64,000 bases of DNA from Typhlomys cinereus (Eukaryota; Chordata; Mammalia; Rodentia; Platacanthomyidae), in assembly GCA_023101885.1 (NCBI GenBank), contig JALPQD010000005.1:4991819-5055818 (forward strand). The letters run 5' to 3'. The first letter of the stretch is position 1. Every line of letters begins with the position of its first letter. Of the stretch, positions 32,615 to 43,849 are shown in pieces. A program made the translations under genes and the position numbers. Under the pieces are notes generated by a model. The model was not told the DNA's origin. It did no database searches and saw only the letters and a list, made by a program, of their open reading frames with translations.

Positions 32615-33375
32615 TCCCTTTTCTTAAAAACAAATGTAAACAAATTGTGCTTTGTCCAGTTTTTCCTTGATTTCACAGCGTTGGCAGAAAGCCAAAAGTT
32701 GGTTCAGGCCAAGCAGCTTCTGTGATCTCTCCAGGAGGGAAGGACTTGGATAGGGAAACAGGCACTTCAGAAGCTGGGTGGGGAGGGTGGTCCACCTGCT
32801 CCCACCCTAGCCTCAGGACCCTCCCAGCACAGACTCCAGGGCCTGCAGCCTAGTGTGACATGGAAATGTCAGTTTCTATGAAGAGCAATGCTTGCCTGGT
32901 GTCCTCGGAGGAGCCCTGACTTTGATCTCGTGCCAGCTGCTGCGGTGGTGTGACCTTCCAATTACCGAGGCCTCCTGGCCTGAGCCGGCCTGCTCCATCC
33001 AAAATTCAGTGGCGGTAATTGGAACTCGGGGTTTGAAAAAACAGAGCCTTCTTTGTGAAGGTCTTAAGTGGCTTGAGATGGGAGACTGCAGCTTTCTACA
33101 GCAGTCACGTGTGCCATCTGCCATTTGAGTCTTCAGACCTGAGACATGAACTCCAGGATTCCCGAAGGGTAGAATTCCTTGTGGGTGTCAGCTGGGGAGT
33201 GGGGGAGGAGCTTAAAAAGGGGGGCCTTTACCTAAGGAGTCCCATGGTCATGTTGCTCTTTAGGCTGAATGCCAAGTGGAAGTAAAAAAACACATGCCCA
33301 GTCAAAGAAAAAAAAAGACAAAAGATAAAGAGACCATGTGAATTAGAAGGGATTCCATTTATCTTTAAGATGAAA
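32615..33375. other. Presumed intron 1, unclassified
   Basis: Unique-looking, moderate GC. No exon recognised. Confidence 0.35.
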
Positions 33376-33379
33376 GTTA

Positions 33380-33530
33380 GCGCATCAATCAGGAGGCGGA
33401 GGCAGGAGGATTGAAAGGTCAAGGCCACGCTGGGCAGCGGAGCTCCTGGGATGCCGGAAGGGTTCAGTAGTGGAGTGCTTGCCGGGCACGCACAGGGCCC
33501 TGGGTTCCTTCGCCAACACTCAGAACTAAG
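33380..33530 (+). mobile_element. B1/ID-type composite SINE
   Basis: gcggaggcaggaggattgaa and aaggtcaaggccacgctggg (B1-like) are joined to gttcagtagtggagtgcttg and gccctgggttccttcgccaa (ID-like). Confidence 0.6.
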
Positions 33531-33774
33531 CAAGACAAAGCAAAATCCCCGAAGAGCAAAGCTACCCCGAACCAGAGTATAATAAGAATAATTTTAATAC
33601 AGGCTGGTAGGGGAAGAATCCCAACGTTGCCAATACCTTGATGAAAAGCACCTGTGATGGAAAGGGGACCAGGCGCTGTGGGAAACCAGAGAGGGCGGTC
33701 ATGCCAGGAGGAGGGTGGAGGGATGACTCCAGCTTGCTGCTTCTAAAGTCTGTAGCAGGAATTGTGGGCTTTTA

Positions 33775-33795
33775 AATATTTATTTTGTGTGTGTA

Positions 33796-33826
<31 letters not shown>

Positions 33827-34018
33827 ATCAGAGAGTACTATGTGTCCCTGTGGAGGACCAAGGGTGACTTCTGGAATCATCCTAGATTGCTTCTACCTCC
33901 TCTTTGCTCCATGATTTCCCAGGCCCCGCCCACCAGGGCCGGAAGTGCAGGCCTCTACCATTTCCTCCTAGCATTTTTTACATGGGACCTGTCATCCGAA
34001 CTCAGGGCCTTCTGCTTT
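33775..34018 (-). mobile_element. tRNA-head SINE, minus orientation (interrupted)
   Basis: (TG)n at 33785-33827, then atcagagagtactatgtgtc, aatcatcctagattgcttct and actcagggccttctgcttta. The head end is cut by the insertion at 34033. Confidence 0.85.
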
Positions 34019-34032
34019 AGAAGACAGTCTTG

Positions 34033-34265
34033 TGGGGCTGGAGAGGTGACTCAGGGGTTAAGCCTCTCCCTTGCAGGTGGAAGGTCCTGAGTTCGGATCT
34101 AGATCCCACGTATAGACACAGGGAGGAAGCGGAGGTGGCCTGTGTTTCTGGTCCTGGTAGGGCGGAGCCTGTGAATCCCGGGGCGGAGTAAACAAGGAGG
34201 AGGTGGAGGCGTCCATGGTGGTTCCCAAATTCACCAGCGGTTCTACGCACACGCGCAATTGAATA

Positions 34266-34313
<48 letters not shown>
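34033..34313 (+). mobile_element. Young T+ SINE nested in an older SINE, 14-bp target-site duplication
   Basis: Begins tggggctggagaggtgactc, close to the copy at 2522, and ends in ttgaataaataataataat with a long (AAT)n tail at 34263-34310. The exact duplication AGAAGACAGTCTTG occurs at 34019-34032 and 34314-34327. Confidence 0.92.
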
Positions 34314-34314
<1 letters not shown>

Positions 34315-34389
34315 GAAGACAGTCTTGCGAGCTTTCTGAGAAAAATCTGTATCAAGAAAGAATCCACCTTATCCCTCAAAACAGAAAGG

Positions 34390-34560
34390 AAGACCTCAAG
34401 CTGGAGTGTGTAGGTGTGGGGTGGGAGTGGGGTGGGTGTGGTTGTACCTGAAATCCCAGCCCTTTGGAGGCAGAGGCAGGAGGACTACTGGGAATTCAAG
34501 GCCAATTACTTAGTGAGTTCTAGGCTAGCCTGGGCTACAGAGTATCTTCTCCTCCCTGGG
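34390..34560 (+). mobile_element. B1-like SINE
   Basis: tgtggttgtacctgaaatcc, agccctttggaggcagaggc and gttctaggctagcctgggct are B1 landmarks. Confidence 0.65.
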
Positions 34561-34564
34561 GAGG

Positions 34565-35245
34565 GTGGGGGGAGACAAGTGAGAAAAGAAGATACCTGCA
34601 GAGAGGTCAGAGAGATCACTTAGAATAGTATGTAAAAGACAGGGTGGTGATAGATAAGGGAACACTAATATAAAAATATTTTTAATAGAGAGGAATCGTC
34701 AGTTCTCTGGGCCATGGTGGCAAGATGGGTGGTGGGGAGTGGGGGGGGTGAGGTAGGAGATAGGGTGGGGGGGAGTCCCAGGTAGAGAGCAGGATTCAGC
34801 GCTCATCCTGTTGTAATGCTGTGCTTCTCATTGTTACATAAAATTGTGAGAAAATTAAAAGCCAGTTAGAAATGCGAATGTATTTAAGAGTTTTTTTCTC
34901 TGTTACCATCAAAGCTTAAGAGAAATGTCAGTCACCAGAGGCCGTGGCAGGCAGCACCAAACAGTTTCTCTTTAGCCTAAATTCTGTTGCATGTTGTTGG
35001 AAAGAAGGTTGAAGAATGAAGAAGCAGAATAAACAGAATACAGAGGTGCCCTTATTCCCACTTTTAAGAGCAACAGGGAAGAAGCAGAGAATATTTTCTT
35101 AGTACTGAGCATTTCCTTGTTATCTTATGCAACACCATGTATTTCAGAAAGGGAGTATAATTTAGTCCATTATTATAGGGTTCCTTTGCTTTTCCTGGTT
35201 GTCTCTGTGTTGCCCTCCCCTCATTTACTTCGGGTTAGAACACCG
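34565..35245. other. Presumed intron 1, unclassified
   Basis: A G-rich stretch at 34725-34775; otherwise AT-rich without recognised elements. Confidence 0.35.
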
Positions 35246-35254
35246 TCGAAGCTT

Positions 35255-35352
35255 AGAATATGTAGCTCAGCGAGCGAGTGTTCATGTAGTATGTGCAAAG
35301 TCCTGTGCTTCATTCTCAGCACACACGCACACATACACATGCCCACGCACTA
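35255..35352 (+). mobile_element. ID-like SINE
   Basis: tatgtagctcagcgagcgag, then aagtcctgtgcttcattctc and a (CA)-rich end. Confidence 0.55.
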
Positions 35353-35483
35353 CAGAATAGATGCGCTTTATTAGTGAATCCACTCAAATTGGATTGGCTA
35401 TTTGATATAGCGGATTTCTTGTAGCGTTTCACACTGTTGCTAATGGTTTTTGAACTTGGAGGCTCAGAAAAGGCAATGGTGGG

Positions 35484-35707
35484 AGCTGAAGAGAGAGCTC
35501 AGGAGTTAAGCTTCCGCCTCACAAGCAGAAGGTCCTGAATTTGGATTCTGGATCCTACATAAAAATGCCAGGTTGAAATGGTGGGGGCCTGTACTTCTGG
35601 CCCTGGAAGGCAGAGCCTGGGAAATTCAGAGCAAAGGAAAGAGGAGGTAGAAGCAATCCAGGATGGTTCCAGAAGTCACCCTTGGACCTCCACAGGGACG
35701 CACAGTG

Positions 35708-35769
<62 letters not shown>

Positions 35770-35785
35770 TACACACACACACACA
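35484..35785 (+). mobile_element. tRNA-head SINE with long (CT)n
   Basis: Begins agctgaagagagagctcagg, with ggtcctgaatttggattctg and ggcagagcctgggaaattca. A (CT)n run of about 28 units at 35710-35766 is followed by a short (CA)n. Confidence 0.85.
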
Positions 35786-35884
35786 AACTGAGGCCAAAAA
35801 GAAAAAAGATAATGATGAAATACTGTTATGTTCATTGTTCCCCTTTTTCATTACCTGCACGTATATAATCTGAAGCACGGCGCA

Positions 35885-36010
35885 GCAAGCCAGGCGCTGG
35901 TGGCACAGTCACTGATCCCAGCGTCTCAAGGGGCCCAGGCAGGCGCTGACAGTTCAAGGCCAGAAAGGGCTGCCTAGTGAGTTCAAGGTCAGTCAGAGCA
36001 ACCTGCCCCT
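35885..36010 (+). mobile_element. B1-like SINE
   Basis: agccaggcgctggtggcaca, ctgatcccagcgtctcaagg and gttcaaggtcagtcagagca. Confidence 0.65.
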
Positions 36011-36412
36011 CCCCATGGGGAGAAAGAAAGGATTTGGGAGATGGTTCAGTGGTAAACTGCAGATTATTGTACGTGTGCACCCAGCATTTTAAGTATATGT
36101 CATTTGTTGCAAGGAGTTCAAGATGGATAAAATATTACACACAATATTCATCTTATGTCAGTATCTGCTTTTGGATATTAAAGGTGAGATTCTGTGAAGT
36201 CAATATTCATTTGTGGTGTGGTACTATAATTTGGAAAGTTAAGTTTTCAATATCTTTCATTTTTCAGTATTTATTTATTAAGAGAAAGAGAACCGTCATG
36301 CATGGGGGGAGGTCAAAGGACATATTTTCAGTATTCCTTAGAGAATAGTAAAACAAGGAGCCTATCACTGATAAAGTACAAGAGAATGGAATATCACAGG
36401 AGGACTGAACAT

Positions 36413-36645
36413 TGGGCTGGTGACATGGCCCAGTGGGTAAAGGAGCTTGTTGCCAAGCCTGTGCCAAGCCTGATAACCTGAGTTTGATCCCTGGAAATTT
36501 GAGTGGTGGAAGGAGAGAAGTGACTAATGTACATTGTCTTTTTGACCTTCATGGGTGTAACATGGCACATGTATGCATACAAATACATGCACATTCTCTC
36601 TTACACACACAGAGATGAGTAAATAAATGTTAAAATTTATTTGAA
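36413..36645 (+). mobile_element. B3-like SINE
   Basis: gggctggtgacatggcccag, tgagtttgatccctggaaat, gtggaaggagagaagtgact and aaataaatgttaaaattta. Confidence 0.75.
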
Positions 36646-36654
36646 AAATGAATG

Positions 36655-36800
36655 TCTACCACCCTGTGCTAGTGCAGGTGTCAATCTGACAACTGAAGGT
36701 GGAGCTTGGGCACATTTGTGAAGAATTGTTAAAGCCCTGAGCAGGCCTGCAGGAGATGAGAACGGGGGCATAGGGTACTCTGGAGTCTTGTGGAGAAAGG
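36655..36800 (+). mobile_element. Fragment of the unresolved rodent repeat family
   Basis: gtgcaggtgtcaatctgaca, gagcaggcctgcaggagatg; same family as 30670-31080. Confidence 0.5.
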
Positions 36801-36839
36801 GAAAACACTGCATTTGTCTTTTCATTTTTTTTTTCCACT

Positions 36840-37125
36840 TTCATGTATATGTGTATACATGCATGCATGCATGTATGTGCGAAGGCCCCAGGTTGACCTC
36901 CTGAATTGTTTTTGATCACTCTTCCCCCTTAGAGTCGAGGACTCGAGTCAAATCCAGAACTCACTAGTCACTTGGTCTCACTAGCCAGGAATCCTCTGGG
37001 GATTCCTAGTCTCAGCCTTCCAAGGCTGGAATTACAGGAGAGCCACTATTGCCCACCTGGCATTGACACGGGATCTGGGGATCTGAGCTTTTCTGGTCTT
37101 TTTGCTCTTGTGTCAAGCACTTTAA
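36840..37125 (-). mobile_element. B4-like SINE, minus orientation
   Basis: atgcatgcatgcatgtatgt, aaggccccaggttgacctcc, aaggctggaattacaggaga and acacgggatctggggatctg. Confidence 0.6.
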
Positions 37126-37129
37126 ATAT

Positions 37130-38025
37130 GGCGCCATCTTGCGGACCTCAATATGGAGTATGAGGACAGGAGAGTGTCCTGCGGCTAGAGAGCAGTGAGG
37201 CCTCGGGAGCTGGCCGAGGCCAGACCTCCTCATAGAAGCTCCCGGGAAACTGATGGGCTCTAAGTTCCAGGTGGGCAAGGAGGTGATGTGATGAGAAGTG
37301 GCTTTAGAAAAGATTCCTCTGGACCTTCCAGCTCCTCACACCGAGGAGAGCAGTTTGGAGATGTTCCAGACAAGCCATAGAGCACCCAGAGAAAAATGGA
37401 TCATTTTAGAGAGTAAATTTCCAAGAAGCAAAATCCACAAGACTTTGTGGTGGATTGGACGCAACAGCAGGCTAGAAGGCGCAGAAGGCAGGCTGCTGGA
37501 GGGTCTGGATACACAGTGATGCCGCCAGCCCAGGTGGAGAACAGTAGGTGTGGAAGTGAGGCTGTGAGCGTGGTCTGAGGGGACTTTGAGACCCTGCACA
37601 GTCACGGCGGGTGGCAGTTATCTGTGAGCCTCGGGCTTGAAGGAGCGTTCTGGAGAGAGGATGCTGAAGTTTCAGGTTTTTCTTTCCTGCATGTAAGTGG
37701 AGACCAAAGCCACTGACACGATGGGAAGCAAGATCTGGCTGGGTAGAGTCAGTGTGGTGCCAGGAAAAAAGATTCCAAGAGGAATAGACAGGATGTCGCT
37801 GAGCTGTCAGGTGACATGCACCATTGCATGCAGGCGTCAGTCAGCGTCGGCCTTGGCGATGGCTAGTTTGGGGGAGTGACCAGAAGAGGGACAAAGCTGG
37901 CCGGGGTGAGTGGAAAAGTGAGACGAGGAAGGATGAGCGTGTGTAGATAAAACAGGAGTGGATAGAACAAGAGACACAAGCACGAAGTGGGAGGAAAAGA
38001 GGTAGAACGGAATAAACTAGGGTTT
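37130..38025. other. Presumed intron 1, unclassified
   Basis: About 900 bp with no clear repeat and no recognised exon. Short frames on both strands look random. Confidence 0.35.
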
Positions 38026-38029
38026 ACAT

Positions 38030-38510
38030 TAGTTATTTCCTCTTTGCTGCCGTAAAATGAGAGTCTCGTAGGAAGGAAGGGGTCACTCGGCGGAGGAGGA
38101 CACGGGCTGTCATGGCGGGGAAGACGCCATGGCAGGAGCAGGAAGCAGCTGCCACATTGCTTCCATATTGGGAAGCAGAGGAGAATGGCCCCTGGGTGCT
38201 GAGAAAGCGGAATGTGCTAGAAAGGAACAGATTGTGTTAGGAAAGGGTCCCCCACGGTATGGCCTACCTGCTGAGGATTCCACCTTGTGAAAACCCAAAT
38301 TAATTGGGACAGAGATGAATGCCGGTGCTAAGTTTCTTTCCCCTTTTTCTTCACTGCAGGACCCCATGGGATGAGTGCTGTTCACTTTAAGGGTGGGTTT
38401 TCTCACCCAGTGAACCCCATGTTAAAGTCCCCCACAGACGGCTCCAGAGGTTGTCTCCTAGGTGATCGTAGATGTTGTTAAGTTGACAGCCCGTACCAAC
38501 CATCACAGAA
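38030..38510 (-). mobile_element. Unresolved rodent repeat family, reverse copy
   Basis: ttagttatttcctctttgct near the start, acccaaattaattgggacag inside, and gttgttaagttgacagcccg followed by aaccatcaca at the end, the reverse of the copy at 30670. Confidence 0.55.
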
Positions 38511-38574
38511 TTGAAGCACTTTTGTTTTGCATGAACTAGAGTTTAGAAGTTAACATGGGGTGGGGCAGGGGATG

Positions 38575-38775
38575 GACAGTAAGGTAGCTTAGTGGGTAAG
38601 GCCCCCCCTGCTCATAAACCTGGAGACCTGAGTTCAATCCCCAGAAACCCCCATGGTGGAAGGAGAGAACTGACTTCCAAAAGTGGTTCTCCGATCTCCA
38701 CTATGTGCCGTGGCATGCACGTGCCTGTGCCTTCTCTCGTTTCCCTTCCTTCAAATAAATAAGAGATATTAAAAC
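38575..38775 (+). mobile_element. B3-like SINE
   Basis: ggtagcttagtgggtaaggc, gagttcaatccccagaaacc, gtggaaggagagaactgact and aaataaataagagatattaa. Confidence 0.75.
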
Positions 38776-38779
38776 GTTA

Positions 38780-39480
38780 ACATGCCTAGTTGAGGAGGAG
38801 CACATGAAGGATAATGGGGAGCAAAAGGTTTCCAGGTGGTCTATTACCAGTCGTCTTATCTTGGCTCCTACTTTTTGTGAACACGATTGGAGTTGTCTGC
38901 TGTGACGGGGTGGATAGCTGGAGACCCGCAAACGTTGCTGTGAAATACAGAGTTGAGTGGTCAGGCGATGGTTGGCCTGCTGAGCGGAGCGGAGGGATGT
39001 GTGGCCCCTCGGCAGGCGCATGCTCAGCAGTGTCAATCCCTTTGCTAAGTGACTGCCCCCAAGTGACTGTCCCCCCTTTCTCCTGGGCTTTCCTCGTGCG
39101 GGGCTCATGGCTGACGGAATACCTGAGCCTGTCCAGGGCTTGGGTTTTGTCCAGCTCTTGACGATGGAAAGAGCTCGTAGGACGTGGGAAAGAAATGTAC
39201 TGAAATAGGCTCCCGGCTACCTCTAGACTCTGGCCCCCCACCTGAGCCGAGGGGGGCCACGAATGCAGCCAACACAACATCATAAACATACTTAAAACAG
39301 TGATTTTTTTTTAAAAAAATTATCTTGGCAACATGATTATGCAGTTGTTGAGTGTAAGCCTTTCACATGACTGTCTCCTGTGTCAAGTCAAGAGGCTGCA
39401 GGCATCTGAACTGATTAGATAGAAGTTGATAAAGGTAAAAGGAAAAGATGGCGGGTATTGGAAAAGGTGGGACCCGGTCA
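38780..39480. other. Presumed intron 1, unclassified
   Basis: Includes overlapping open frames of 135 and 167 codons on the minus strand (38701-39289), one of which overlaps a SINE. Neither resembles a known protein. Confidence 0.35.
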
Positions 39481-39484
39481 GTGG

Positions 39485-39840
39485 GTATTTTAGTCTCATA
39501 TTTCATTGCTGTAATGAATATTTCACTCAGACAACTTAGGGGGACACAGGGGTTTTTATTCCCTCTTACGATTTCAGTTACAGCCCATTGTGGTGGCAGG
39601 AGCGTTCGTTACCAGCAGGAAGACCCGAGGGATTGGCAGCATATATATGTCCACAGGAAGAGCCGGTAGAGGGGCAGGGACCTGCGCATATCTTCTAGCC
39701 TGCCAGCCAGGCAAAACTGCCCAGTTCCTTCTCCGTCCTAATCTTCCTGTCCAAGGAATGGTCTCCCCCATGATGACCTGGGGCTTCCCATATCAGTCTA
39801 GAAGCTTTCTCAGTCAGAGGCTTGCCTTCACTAAATAAGT
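39485..39840 (-). mobile_element. Unresolved rodent repeat family, reverse copy
   Basis: tttagtctcatatttcattg, cacaggggtttttattccct, acagcccattgtggtggcag, ggaatggtctcccccatgat. Confidence 0.5.
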
Positions 39841-39844
39841 CTTC

Positions 39845-40270
39845 ATATGTGCTGAAAGGTTCCGTCCTCTGTTGTCAGACTGAGACCCGTGACTAACGTC
39901 CACAGGGGATGTGAGAACACCGTAATTCAGAACAGGCTTGAAGGAAAGAGAAGCTGTGTCCCAACAAAGTGGAATGCTTGAAATACAGCTCTAGAGGCAG
40001 CACAGTGATGGGGAAAGGATGACGAAGGCTGTGGTGGGTGGTCATGTGGCCAGGAAGGGTTCTGTTTCCAGGGAATGTGGCTGGAAGTTATTTGAGATAG
40101 TGGAGGGGCTTGAGGGCATCTGGGCTGAAGCCCACGATTCTGAGTGACAGGACATGTGTGGGAGGTTATGTGATACAGATGGAGACGGTGTGACCCCCTG
40201 GCAAAATCAAAGGGATATAGGTGTCTAAGAGGTTATGGGGTGGGGAAATAAGGCTTAAAGGGGGGCAACA
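39845..40270. other. Presumed intron 1, unclassified
   Basis: No exon or clear repeat recognised. Confidence 0.35.
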
Positions 40271-40277
40271 ACAGCAC

Positions 40278-40508
40278 GAGCTGTGTGTGTGTGTGTGTGT
40301 GTGTACACAGAGGGTACTGAGTGTGCTTGTCTTTGTGGTGGCCCAAGAGTCAGGGAATCACCCTCTAGGGCCCTCCCTTCCTTCCAGGGCCAGAAGTGCA
40401 GTCTGCCATTGTTTCTGTCTGCCTGGTGTTTTTCGTGAGTTTTGGGATCCTAACTCCGGTCCTTTTGCTTTGGAGGCAGTCTTAATCCCTAAGCCATCTC
40501 CCCACACA
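40278..40508 (-). mobile_element. tRNA-head SINE, minus orientation
   Basis: (TG)n at 40281-40303, then acagagggtactgagtgtgc and ccctaagccatctccccaca. Confidence 0.75.
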
Positions 40509-40851
40509 ACAGCACACCTTTTATTGGGAGGTAAAGAAGGGAAAGACCAGAGGGAGAAAAGGGAAGGGGGGAAGGATGTTAAAATTTTTGATAGGCAGAT
40601 AGGAGAGGGTAGGTGAGTTCATGAATGCCAAACCATGACAAGCACAATCGTGCACATGAAAGGGGGACTGAGGAAACAATTGGCTATGGTTTCATGATAT
40701 GGTCCATTCTGGAAACTTCCAGAAGTCTTTCAACCATGACCGCCCATAGCTCACAGGCTGGAGAGCAACAAGGGTGTGTTTAAGTAACACCAGGTCTCCC
40801 GCTCTCATTGTCCCTACGACTGTTCTTGAAATCCTCCAAGATGATCTCTCT

Positions 40852-41000
40852 CTTTTTTTTTTTTTTTTAAGGGATAGGATTTCTTATAGCCCAGGTTGAT
40901 CTCGAGGCCTTTATCTAGCACAGGATGACCGTGAACTTCAAATCCTCCTTTCTTTAGTTCCCAAGTTCTGGGATTATAGGCACATGTTTTATCTGTATGG
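40852..41000 (-). mobile_element. B1-like SINE, minus orientation
   Basis: Poly-T, then tcttatagcccaggttgatc, gtgaacttcaaatcctcctt and ttctgggattataggcacat. Confidence 0.65.
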
Positions 41001-41004
41001 TCTA

Positions 41005-41292
41005 GACCCTCACTCATTGTTTTAAGCTATGTCCTCCACCTCTCCCAGGTGCTTTTAAAGAATGTCATTCCAAAGCTAATGCTGCTTAGCTCATTAACTC
41101 TTCATGATTTACATTTCTAATAGTCACTGTATGTTTCTACCACTTTAGTATGTGATTGATTCTGAGTATAAGGGACTCATGCTTGGTCTTTACTTTTTCC
41201 AGTCTGACCATATACGAGCCTGAAGTTTAATCTGTTTGCTTGTGTTTCATGTATTTATTAGATTATCATCTCTCATTGATTTGTAGCAATTA

Positions 41293-41327
<35 letters not shown>

Positions 41328-41390
41328 GCATGTATGTGTGACTGTTCTACTCAGTGTTATACCCAAGTGTTGCCTTTTAGTTTACCCCAT
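41005..41390. other. Presumed intron 1 with (TG)n at 41293-41326
   Basis: Otherwise AT-rich, unclassified sequence. Confidence 0.4.
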
Positions 41391-41392
41391 GG

Positions 41393-41545
41393 CTGGTAAA
41401 ATGTCTCAGCAGGTGAGGTACCCTCCACAAACTTTGGCCACCCGAGTTTGAGCCTGAAAGTCCACATGGGAGAAGAACAGAAGTAGCCTCCACTCATGCT
41501 TCATGTCTTGAATGTATTTCTCTCTCTCTCTCTCTGTCTCTCTGT
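41393..41545 (+). mobile_element. B3-like SINE fragment followed by (CT)n
   Basis: ggctggtaaaatgtctcagc, gagtttgagcctgaaagtcc; (CT)n at 41519-41545. Confidence 0.55.
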
Positions 41546-41577
41546 CAAAGAGGTAAATAAGTTAGATATGAAAAATA

Positions 41578-41850
41578 TTGGGACTGGGGAAGGAAACTTG
41601 GGGATAAAAGCTTTGTCCTATAGGCAAAAGGACCTGAGTTCAATTCCCCAGATCCCATGCGAAAATGCTGGTCAGAAATGGCGGCTGCCTGCAATTCAGG
41701 CCTTGGAAGGCAGAGCCTGGGCAATCCCAAGCAAAGCATAAGGAGGCAGAGCAATCCAGGATGATTGCTGAAGTCGCTCTTGGGCCTCTGCAAGCGCACA
41801 CACTCCAGTACCCTCTTGTGTGCACACACACAGTATATATTGGTAAGGGA
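41578..41850 (+). mobile_element. tRNA-head SINE, plus orientation
   Basis: ctgagttcaattccccagat, gcaattcaggccttggaagg, gcagagcctgggcaatccca and agagcaatccaggatgattg. Confidence 0.75.
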
Positions 41851-41854
41851 GTCA

Positions 41855-42715
41855 GTTCTTGTCTATTTCTACGCGTCAGTCTGTACACAGCTTCCAGTGA
41901 TTGAGCCGCCTGTGCACTCATTGGCTTCTGTTTTCCTGTCACATCTCTTTACATTAGCTCGTGAAACTCTCGGAACTCTGCTGGAATCGAGTTGTCCTTC
42001 CTTTGGCATCCTCCAGTCGGCTGGGATTTGCCATCAAGTAGTTCCCTATGGGAGTCAGACATGGAGGCGTTAGAGTACCTAGACCGAGAGCAGGGAAAGT
42101 GTGGGCAGAGCCCTTCACTGAGCTGAGAAGCCCTAGAAGTGGGGCTGGCTTGGGTTTCGATCATGGGGGTGAGGGGGGAGAGAGAGAATCTGTGAGGCCT
42201 TTGGAAACCCAGCTGGAGCCATCCTGCTTTGGGGCACTTGGGGAGAGGAGGGGTCAAGTTGGAGCTGGGATAGGGTTTGTAAAGTGAGGAGGGGGGAGCC
42301 AGGCAGACCCTGTAGTTGCAAAGAGGTTGGGGCGGGAGCAGGTACAGTGATCACTGTCGAGCTCTCTGAGCTCGTGTTTGACAGCCTTCAGTTTCTTCGC
42401 AAATGGGGAAGAAAAGCTCTTAGGAGAGGGGAGCTGGGCATTTGCCGGCATTGAATGTGGAGTCCCCGTGGGAAGCCAGAAGGAGCTTCCTGGGATGGGA
42501 AGGGAATGCTAAGCAGGAGGGAAGCTTTATTCTCAGTCTCCTTCCCTGCTGGCCCTAAAGACACGTGCTGCCCTCCCCCATGTCCCTCAAGGCTCTCGGC
42601 CAAATGTCCTGGCCTTGATTCTCAGCAGAGAGCGGACTCACATGTTTGGGTGGCAGAGGTGTTGGCGATTGGAACATGTTCCCACAGAAATCCCTGTACT
42701 TACCGGTGAATAATG
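41855..42715. other. Presumed intron 1, unclassified, moderately GC-rich
   Basis: About 860 bp with few repeats and many short frames on both strands; none recognised. Confidence 0.35.
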
Positions 42716-42722
42716 ATTTATG

Positions 42723-42723
<1 letters not shown>

Positions 42724-42771
<48 letters not shown>
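42724..42771. repeat. (TG)n microsatellite
   Basis: About 23 uninterrupted TG units. Confidence 0.97.
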
Positions 42772-42772
<1 letters not shown>

Positions 42773-42824
42773 CCTGAGGTTTTTGGCCTTTATTTTAGCC
42801 TTAGCACATGGTTAAGATTTCAGT

Positions 42825-43030
42825 AAAAGAGAAGACACTGAGCAGTTGGTGAAGTGCTTGCCTGAGTTCAATAGCAAAATAGCGAAATAGCAAAGAGTGA
42901 AGTATGGTGGTCTGTGCTTGTAACTCCAGTGCTGGGGGCGGGGCAGGCTGATCCCTGGGGCTCACTGGTCAGCTAGTGAGTCCACTTGAGAACCATCCAG
43001 TCTAGTGACAGAGCCCGTCTCAAGAAAACA
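42825..43030 (+). mobile_element. B1/ID-type (B4-like) SINE, plus orientation
   Basis: agcagttggtgaagtgcttg, gtggtctgtgcttgtaactc, cagtgctgggggcggggcag and gacagagcccgtctcaagaa. Confidence 0.6.
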
Positions 43031-43089
43031 AAGTAATGGCTCCTGAGGAGACACATATCTTCCTTTCTCTCATTACCTTTTTTCCCCTT

Positions 43090-43388
43090 TGTCATGCACG
43101 TGAATGTGTATATGGGTGTGCGTGTGCGTATGTGTACCAGAGAGGACTTGAATGTGCGTCTGTGGAGGGCCAAGGGTGACACCCTGGATTGCTCTACCTC
43201 CTTACTGCTTTGCTGTGGGGTTTCCCAGACTCCACCTTCCGGGACCAGAATCAGAGGTCTATGTGGCATTTCTCCCTGACCTCACTCCTATTCCAAGCAT
43301 TTTTACCTGGGATCTGAGAGATCCACACTCAGGTCCTTTTGCTTACAGCCGAGGCTTTAACAGATGCCGAGGCATCTCTCCAGCCACC
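43090..43388 (-). mobile_element. tRNA-head SINE, minus orientation
   Basis: tatatgggtgtgcgtgtgcg, gtctgtggagggccaagggt, gggatctgagagatccacac and ccgaggcatctctccagcca. Confidence 0.75.
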
Positions 43389-43394
43389 TTGTTT

Positions 43395-43845
43395 TTGTTC
43401 AAGAGCCGCTGGATGCTGTGAGGTGTCTCCTGTTTATGTGCTATCTTTTCTTTTTTGGGTATCATTCCCTAGAGAGCAGGCGTCCCCTTAGCACCCTGAA
43501 GTTAACAGACTCTCTGTAGGTTTCTTTGCCTCCCCACTAGCTTGCAACATGCCCCCTCGTCAGCGCTCCAGACAGCAGCACAGAGCCTGGCTTGTGCTCA
43601 AGTAACAAAGTCGGGTGGACCGTTGTGCTGTTTTGGGGTCTCGTGTCTGGGAGTGAGCCAGGAAGAGGTGGGCATTTTCCAGCAGAGGGTGGCGGTCTAA
43701 TAAAGTCCCAACTTCTTTCTGCTTTGCTCTGGTCACTGCAGACTTCAGTGGGAGTTTACACCGTCTTGTGGGGGAAGGACAAGAAAGCATCATTGTACTC
43801 TGCAAGACCCCGAGTCGTCCTTCGGCGTCCGCAATTCCAGTGAAT
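43395..43845. other. Presumed intron 1, unclassified
   Basis: No repeat or exon recognised. Confidence 0.35.
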
Positions 43846-43849
43846 CAAG

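Noticed and set aside
38701..39289. Overlapping 135- and 167-codon minus-strand frames
   Set aside because: Two frames cover the same DNA, one includes SINE sequence, and neither resembles a known protein.
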